Positions 59,565 to 64,000 of a DNA stretch of 64,000 nucleotides are shown one piece after another (within the stretch, counting starts at the first letter, position 1; every line of letters begins with the position of its first letter). This DNA is from Microbacterium amylolyticum. GTDB lineage: Bacteria > Actinomycetota > Actinomycetes > Actinomycetales > Microbacteriaceae. The DNA lies in NCBI RefSeq assembly GCF_011046975.1, contig NZ_CP049253.1:1302001-1366000 (forward strand). Reading direction: 5' to 3'. Under the pieces are notes generated by a model. That model worked only from the letters and a program-made list of their open reading frames with translations. It was not told the origin of the DNA and searched no databases. Made by a program: the position numbers and the translations under genes.

Positions 59565-59882
59565 ATGGAGATTACGTTGCAATACTTCGACGGGTGCCCG
59601 AACTGGGAGATACTCGATAGTCGGCTTGCTGGGCTGCTCGACGGCCGATCAGATGTCCGCGTCACACGTCAGTTGGTCGAGACCCCGGAGGACGCTGTGC
59701 GACTCGGGTTCCACGGGTCACCGACCGTTCTCGTCGACGGGGTCGATCCCTTCGCAGACGAGCACGCGCCGGTCGGGCTCGCCTGCCGGGTGTTTAGTAC
59801 CCCTGCCGGGCTGGGAGGGTCTCCGACCGTCGAGCAGTTGCGCGAGGCGATTTCCGGGCGAGCGCTGACGGGTGATGCTTGA
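59565..59882 (+). CDS. Small thioredoxin-like protein of metal operon
   Basis: The 105-residue protein has a thioredoxin-like fold with a single Cys in YFDGCPNWEIL in place of CxxC and the cis-Pro region FHGSPTVLVDG. Such proteins occur beside mercury and cadmium genes and may bind metal or thiols. The ATG has GAGAGGAG six bases upstream and follows the ATPase by 12 nt, in the same operon. Its stop is directly beside the end of a minus-strand frame. Confidence 0.78.
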   Translation: MEITLQYFDGCPNWEILDSRLAGLLDGRSDVRVTRQLVETPEDAVRLGFHGSPTVLVDGVDPFADEHAPVGLACRVFSTPAGLGGSPTVEQLREAISGRALTGDA

Positions 59883-60176
59883 TCAGGCGCGGGTGGAACG
59901 AAGAGCCGGGTAATCGGACCACTCACCGCCGGCGAGACGTGACCATGAGGCAGCGGACGCCGTCGTGATGCCGAGGAGGTCCGAGACGATGTCGGCATCG
60001 GACAGGAACCTGCGGGCCATCTGCCATCGGTGGTCGGAGGCATAGCCGAGGCTGAGCACGTGATAGTGCACCTCGCCGTTCGCCCAGCCCTCGGGCGCAA
60101 CGCCATGCAGCCCCTCCGATGTCAGAAGTGGCGTCAGTCCCGTGCGCGGGTCCTGGTTCTGACGCAACCGTCGCAC
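59883..60176 (-). CDS. Hypothetical protein or gene remnant
   Basis: A frame of 97 codons on the minus strand contains LHGVAPEGWANGEVHYHVLS and MARRFLSDADIVSDLLGIT. It looks protein-like, but its start is uncertain and no ribosome site is seen. I do not recognise it. The stretch 60177-60329 next to it has no supported gene. It may be the remains of a larger gene cut at the edge of the metal block. Confidence 0.4.
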   Translation of the reverse strand: MRRLRQNQDPRTGLTPLLTSEGLHGVAPEGWANGEVHYHVLSLGYASDHRWQMARRFLSDADIVSDLLGITTASAASWSRLAGGEWSDYPALRSTRA

Positions 60177-60329
60177 GTGCTCGTCGACGCTGAGCTAAGC
60201 CGGAGCCTCACCGCCGAGCAGAAAGGACATCTCAACCGCATCGGCGTGGGCGCGAAGACTCGGCTCGCCGGCCGGTGAATCGACGTACCGTCCACTGTCG
60301 GTTCCATCCGCGGCGCGGGCGCCGGGCTG

Positions 60330-61022
60330 CTAGCACGCATCGATCAGCTGTTCCCGCTGCCTCTTCGCACGAGCCGAGAACTCGGCGAGGCGGGAGGCGA
60401 GCTCCGCATGAGCCGTTTTTCGTCTCGTTTTCGCGTGCCGGCGATCGCGAACGAACCGCGCGGGATTCCCGGCAACGATCCCCCACTCGGGGACGTCCTT
60501 TGTGACAACGGCCCCCGCACCGATGACCGCATGGCTGCCGATTGTGATCCCGTCGACGATGGTGACGTTGGATCCGATCCAGACGTCGTCCCCCACCGTG
60601 ATCCCGACCTCTGTCCCCGCCTGCTTGTACACGGGGCGATCGGGCGCCATCGAGTGGTTGAAGCCGAGGATCGAGGTGTGCGCGCCGATGCGCACGCCCT
60701 CTCCGAGCCTCACCGTTCCGCGCACAACCGTGAAGACGTTGATTGTGCAGTCGGGCCCTGTCTCGATCGTGCCCGTCAGATAGGCGTGGGCGCCAACGTA
60801 GCTCCCGTCTCCGAGCACCAGGCGGGTCGGTTGCACCATCGCCAGATCGGAGAGAAAACACTGGTCCCCTATCGCACCCTCGGCACGCTGCAGGATTTCG
60901 GCCTGGCGGGCGATCTGGCGCTCACGCTGCTCCGGGGTTGCCTCAGACCTAAAAAGCCACGCGTTATAGTCCAGCAGCTTCGCATCGTCCGGTGGGGTCG
61001 TCGTTGACGCCGAGAGATTCAT
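60330..61022 (-). CDS. Hexapeptide-repeat acyltransferase (LbH family)
   Basis: The 230-residue protein has a left-handed beta-helix of hexapeptide repeats (VRGTVRLGEGVRIGAHTSI, VTIVDGITIGSHAVIGAGAV). The end of the helix reads DVPEWGIVAGNPAR, as in sugar O-acetyltransferases, with a catalytic-type His in GFNHSMAP. The C-terminal 45 residues are charged and helical. It probably transfers an acetyl group to a sugar or polysaccharide. Start is the ATG of MNLSASTT. Confidence 0.85.
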   Translation of the reverse strand: MNLSASTTTPPDDAKLLDYNAWLFRSEATPEQRERQIARQAEILQRAEGAIGDQCFLSDLAMVQPTRLVLGDGSYVGAHAYLTGTIETGPDCTINVFTVVRGTVRLGEGVRIGAHTSILGFNHSMAPDRPVYKQAGTEVGITVGDDVWIGSNVTIVDGITIGSHAVIGAGAVVTKDVPEWGIVAGNPARFVRDRRHAKTRRKTAHAELASRLAEFSARAKRQREQLIDAC

Positions 61023-61072
61023 GGCCTCATTCTGTGCGTGACGGACACACCCCCGTCAAACCATGCATACGC

Positions 61073-61130
61073 ATCCTTCCGTAAGCATCTTTGCCCGGGA
61101 GACCAGCATGTCCGTCCCTTACGGAAGGAT
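61073..61130. repeat. 13-bp inverted repeat overlapping the SIP gene end
   Basis: ATCCTTCCGTAAG at 61073-61085 and its exact complement at 61118-61130 flank 32 bp. The second arm covers the last codons and stop of the siderophore-interacting protein gene. It could be a large-loop terminator or a scar of an inversion. Confidence 0.55.
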
Positions 61131-61898
61131 CTGCCCGATCGGTTCACGCTTCTCCGCCTGGAACCGGTCTTCGTTGCGCCCCCGGGCCCAGTAGCCGGAC
61201 AGCGATACCTGTGAACGCTCAAGAGCTCGCTCGTCGAGGAGCACGCGGCGCAGCGCCTTCATGGATTCACGCTCGCCGTGGGCGAAAACCTCAACGCAGC
61301 CATCGCGCCACTCCAGGTCACGCACGGCATCGGCCAGGAACTCGGGTTCGTGTGCGACATCGATCAGCCATCGCACCTCGACACCGGCGGGCGCATCAAG
61401 CTCGAGAAAAGCGTCGTCTGCCTCGGCCTCGATCAGCACGACGCCCGTGGCGTCGGAGGGCAGCGCTTCGAGGCTCGCGGCAATGGCCGGAACGGCCGAG
61501 AGATCGCCGGCGTAGAGATACCAGTCGGCCTCGGGATCGGGACGGAACCCGCCACCCGGACCCATAAACGTCACCACGGCACCCGGGCGCACGGACGCCG
61601 CCCACGGGCCCGCGATGCCCTCATCGCCATGCACGACGAAATCAACGTCGAGAGTCTGCGCGATGTGGTCGACGGCACGCACCGTGTAGGTGCGTGTGAC
61701 GGGGTGCGACTCGGGAGCCGGAGTGGTGAACTTCAGCTTGATGTACTTATCCGTCTCGAGGCGATCGGAGAACTTCGCGAACTCCGGCCCGCCCAGGCGC
61801 ACACGCACCAGGTGCGGCGTGAGCCGCACGGTCTGAACGACGGTCAGGTCGATCGTGGGCCGCGGAGGGCGAGGTGTGGTCTGAGAAGAAAGTGCCAT
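61119..61898 (-). CDS. Siderophore-interacting protein (FAD-binding ferric reductase)
   Basis: The 259-residue protein matches the SIP family, which reduces ferric siderophores in the cytoplasm. The FAD domain has SHPVTRTYTVRAVD; the NAD(P)H-binding domain has WYLYAGDLSAVPAI and VEVFAHGERESMK. Length is normal for the family. The ATG at 61898 has GGAGG very close upstream; a GTG three codons before is less likely. No siderophore uptake gene is adjacent. Confidence 0.92.
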   Translation of the reverse strand: MALSSQTTPRPPRPTIDLTVVQTVRLTPHLVRVRLGGPEFAKFSDRLETDKYIKLKFTTPAPESHPVTRTYTVRAVDHIAQTLDVDFVVHGDEGIAGPWAASVRPGAVVTFMGPGGGFRPDPEADWYLYAGDLSAVPAIAASLEALPSDATGVVLIEAEADDAFLELDAPAGVEVRWLIDVAHEPEFLADAVRDLEWRDGCVEVFAHGERESMKALRRVLLDERALERSQVSLSGYWARGRNEDRFQAEKREPIGQILP

Positions 61899-62022
61899 CG
61901 CCTCCACGCTACCGTCACTGGCGCAACCCGGGGCCGGACAACGACAATGGCCGTCGGGCGCAGGGCTCGTGCACCTTTGCCGTTCCCCCCTACCCTCGTC
62001 GCATGAAACTGAAGGGCACGCC

Positions 62023-62325
62023 GTGCGGTGGTCCGAGTACGTTTCGCTCGACGAGGAGTTGGCAACGCTCGACTGGTGGTGGGACGTCGTTGACCGCGCG
62101 GCACCTGATCACCCGGAGATTCGCGACATCACTCCCTGCATGGGCGAGCTGGACGCAGTAACGGCAGAGGCCCTCCGAGACGTCATGGATGACGTTGAGC
62201 TCAGTGCGCTGCGGTGGAAGGGCTATTCAGAAAACCCGTCCACGACGTTGATGGTGCCCTGGCTGAGCGCGGATGAGCACACGGCCGGGCGGTCACGTCC
62301 GAGACCGCGAGAGCATGAGGCATGA
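62023..62325 (+). CDS. Conserved-looking hypothetical protein
   Basis: The 100-residue frame starts at a GTG with GAAGGG seven bases upstream and reads RWSEYVSLDEELATLDWWWD, then DVELSALRWKGYSENPSTT. It is rich in Trp and acidic residues. No membrane segment or known motif is seen. Codon use fits the genome. The next feature is a hydrolase remnant on the other strand. Confidence 0.55.
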   Translation: MRWSEYVSLDEELATLDWWWDVVDRAAPDHPEIRDITPCMGELDAVTAEALRDVMDDVELSALRWKGYSENPSTTLMVPWLSADEHTAGRSRPRPREHEA

Positions 62326-62329
62326 CCGA

Positions 62330-62455
62330 CGTACGCAATATCCACACGGCAGGCTCAGGTTGATCACCTTGTCGACACGGACCGGGTGCAGCAGGGCCAA
62401 TCCTCAGACGACGTTCGCGCCCCAATCGTGACCGACGAAGCATTCTGGACACCGG
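62330..62455 (-). pseudogene. Alpha/beta-hydrolase remnant (epoxide hydrolase/dehalogenase type)
   Basis: About 40 codons on the minus strand read CFVGHDWGANVV, a stop, then GLALLHPVRVDKVINLSLP. This is the nucleophile elbow GHDWG of alpha/beta hydrolases and the helix after it, with the stop interrupting it. The rest of the roughly 290-residue gene is missing on both sides. Confidence 0.7.
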
Positions 62456-62484
62456 GTGTCCTCGATCTTCGGCAAGCTGAGGTC

Positions 62485-63060
62485 ATGCGAACTGATTCCA
62501 CGGGCCAGGCGCTGCAGTTGTTGTCGCTTCTGCAGACCCACCGCATCTGGCCCTGCGCAGAACTTGCAGCGCGGCTCGGAGTGACCGAACGAACGGTGCG
62601 CCGAGACCTCGACCGCCTTCGCGAGCTCGGCTACCCGATCGATTCGATCTCGGGAAGGTACGGCGGTTACCGGCGACATCAGGGCGAGAGCAGCAGACGG
62701 CATGTCGAGCCGCATCAGCTCGGCAGCCATTTTGCGCCCCGCACGATTCCCGGTGGAGACGCGGCCGGTTTCGTCGCGAGCTCGGTCGGCCTCACTGCCC
62801 GTGACCACAACGCGACGCTCATCATTCACAAACCTTTCGCCGAGGTTGAGGGCGTCCTCCGGTGGGCTGACCACGCTCTGAGGGAGGAACACACAGAACA
62901 CTGCGTCGTCCAGATCCGCAGCGAAGACCTCGGACGGCTCGCGATGACCGTGGCCGAGATAGCGCTCACCGCCCCTGTGTCTGTCCTCGAGCCGGACGAG
63001 CTCGCGAGCGCCGTTGGGCGACTCACCGCTCACCTCGTAGATCGGGAGCGACTCTCGTGA
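62485..63060 (+). pseudogene. WYL-domain regulator with internal deletions
   Basis: The 191-codon frame begins with an HTH_11 domain (LQTHRIWPCAELAARLGVTE, RDLDRLRELGYPI) and SISGRYGGYR, as in YafY/PafC-type regulators. It then jumps to VEPHQLGS and again to FAPRTIPGGDAAGFVASS, losing about 100 residues that carry most of the WYL ligand domain. The C-terminal piece EDLGRLAMTVAEIAL is normal. The frame stays open, so a short protein may be made, but the ligand domain is gone. Its stop overlaps the next gene's GTG. Confidence 0.75.
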
Positions 63061-63677
63061 CCGCTTCGGATGCGACCCCCGCAGCCTCGGATCATCCCCC
63101 GACGTGGAAATTCGACTACCCGATCTTCCATGCCGAGACCCGGGCCGAGTGGCGGACATGGCTGTTAGACAACCACACGACTTTTCGCGGCGTGTGGTTG
63201 TGTTCCTGGCGCACCGCCACGGGCCGCGCGCGCTGTCCGTACCCCGAGGCCGTCGAGGAAGCCATATGCTTCGGATGGATCGATTCCACGATCGCCGTCC
63301 TCGACGAGGAACGTAACCTTCAGTTGTTCACGCCGCGCAGACCGAAGAGTTCCTGGACCCGACTCAACCGCACCCGAGCGGCGGCCATGGAAGAGCGTGG
63401 GCTCATGGTCGACGCGGGCCGTAACGCCATCGCCGCAGCAAAGTCCACCGGATGGTGGACGATCTTGGATCAGGTCGAAGATCTCGAGGAGCCACCACAA
63501 CTGAAAGCGGCACTCGATCGGAATCCGCTGGCACGAAGCAACTGGGATGGTTTTCCTCCCAGCGCGCGCAAACAGATGCTGTGGTGGATCGTCACGGCAG
63601 CTCGAGATGTGACGCGGTCGCGTCGAATTGCCCACGTCGTCGCCGAAGCCGCCGCCGGCCGACGGGCCCAGGGCTGA
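63057..63677 (+). CDS. YdeI/OmpD-associated family protein
   Basis: The 206-residue protein matches the YdeI family (EAVEEAICFGWIDS, FTPRRPKSSWTRLNR, WDGFPPSARKQMLWWI). Members have been linked to resistance to antimicrobial peptides or to unknown metabolism; there is no known reaction. It is full length and overlaps the stop of the deleted WYL regulator by 4 nt, so it may once have been controlled with it. Confidence 0.85.
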   Translation: MTASDATPAASDHPPTWKFDYPIFHAETRAEWRTWLLDNHTTFRGVWLCSWRTATGRARCPYPEAVEEAICFGWIDSTIAVLDEERNLQLFTPRRPKSSWTRLNRTRAAAMEERGLMVDAGRNAIAAAKSTGWWTILDQVEDLEEPPQLKAALDRNPLARSNWDGFPPSARKQMLWWIVTAARDVTRSRRIAHVVAEAAAGRRAQG

Positions 63678-63701
63678 GCGCGGCCGACAGGTGCTCCGTC
63701 A

Positions 63702-64000
63702 TCACGCAAGTCCGAGGCAGAAGGCCATGACCGCCTGTTGCACAGGCAGAAGAGACCTCTTGAAAGCGTGGCCGACGAAGGCGGGGTGCTCCAGCGCATC
63801 TGCGCTCACCTCTCGGCCGCGAATGAAGGGCGGGCAAGGATTGAGGCGCGCGCCCGCTGGGGCCGTATCGAGAAGAGCCGCGGTAATCCGGTACGACGCG
63901 AGAACATCGCTGTGCGGGCCCGGTCCGTCGGCGAGGATCACATCGGCGGACCGGATCGCCGTCTCGAGGTCATCAGTCCACCGGGCGCCCGGCGTTCGGA
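63702..64000 (-). CDS. Transcarbamylase-family protein, C-terminal part (runs off window)
   Basis: About 99 residues are visible up to the window edge, with the 5' part beyond 64000. They resemble the C-terminal domain of ornithine/aspartate carbamoyltransferases: TAIRSADVILAD, SYRITAALLDTA, LNPCPPFIRGREVSADAL, where the family HCLP loop is replaced by NPCP. The changed loop suggests a transcarbamylase-like protein of other specificity. The stop at 63702 is preserved. Confidence 0.6.
   Translation of the reverse strand, partial: RTPGARWTDDLETAIRSADVILADGPGPHSDVLASYRITAALLDTAPAGARLNPCPPFIRGREVSADALEHPAFVGHAFKRSLLPVQQAVMAFCLGLA

Noticed and set aside
51900..60300. Metal block as a complete integrative element
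   Set aside because: No integrase, transposase, relaxase or flanking direct repeats were found, so transfer is possible but not shown.

Overview
This is a high-GC chromosomal window from an actinobacterium, most likely of the Microbacteriaceae (Microbacterium-like). The evidence is gene content: GTP-type PEP carboxykinase beside a RamB-type regulator, NusG with a long acidic N-terminus, the tRNA-Trp/secE/nusG/rplK/rplA block, a HadA/HadB-like dehydratase pair, and a cell-wall anchor of the LAxTG type. No rRNA, CRISPR array, integrase or complete insertion sequence was seen.

Layout. 0-4 kb: Gfo/Idh oxidoreductase plus cupin pair, and an S9 peptidase. 4-7 kb: a scrambled aromatic O-demethylase pseudogene behind an intact operator-like palindrome, then an intact aldehyde dehydrogenase. 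7-13 kb: central and one-carbon metabolism (pckG, ramB-like, folD, glyA), with a ZTP-type riboswitch leader on glyA-folD. 13-19 kb: secreted serine protease, META-domain lipoprotein, and a sigma factor fused to a zinc-finger, membrane and proline-rich extracellular module. 18.8-24 kb: alpha-glucoside ABC transporter with a GH13 glucosidase. 24-25.5 kb: rplJ-rplL with an attenuator-bearing leader. 25.6-38.6 kb: an accessory block lying between rplJL and rplKA, holding an MDR oxidoreductase, a MarR/MFS efflux pair, a YqaJ nuclease, a 2114-residue GH43 surface protein and several gene remnants. 38.7-41.3 kb: rplA, rplK, nusG, secE, tRNA-Trp. 41.5-49 kb: GntR regulator, gabD with gabT and pucR remnants, aspC, TauE/SafE, hadAB-like genes and murB. 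49-52 kb: a two-component system with a DUF4097-type envelope protein. 52-60 kb: a metal-resistance block, with copper genes (CopB-type ATPase, CsoR, YHS protein, F510_1955-type lipoprotein, a 38-residue membrane peptide) and a CmtR/P-type ATPase module. 60-64 kb: acetyltransferase, siderophore-interacting protein, a deleted WYL regulator, a YdeI-family protein and a partial transcarbamylase.

The most unusual feature is a recurring style of gene decay. At five separate places (about 4.1-5.4, 29.9-30.7, 37.4-38.6, 44.0-44.7 and 62.3-63.1 kb) recognisable genes have lost internal segments, often with the frame kept, and are fused to pieces of neighbours. Functional partners next to them (aldehyde dehydrogenase, gabD, YdeI) remain intact. 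This could be a lineage losing catabolic genes by multiple deletions, or an assembly artefact; read mapping would decide. Other points of note are the sigma/anti-sigma/surface fusion, the short membrane peptide in the copper cluster, and several strong palindromes that look like operators. All functional statements rest on reading the sequence and knowledge of families; no search was run.
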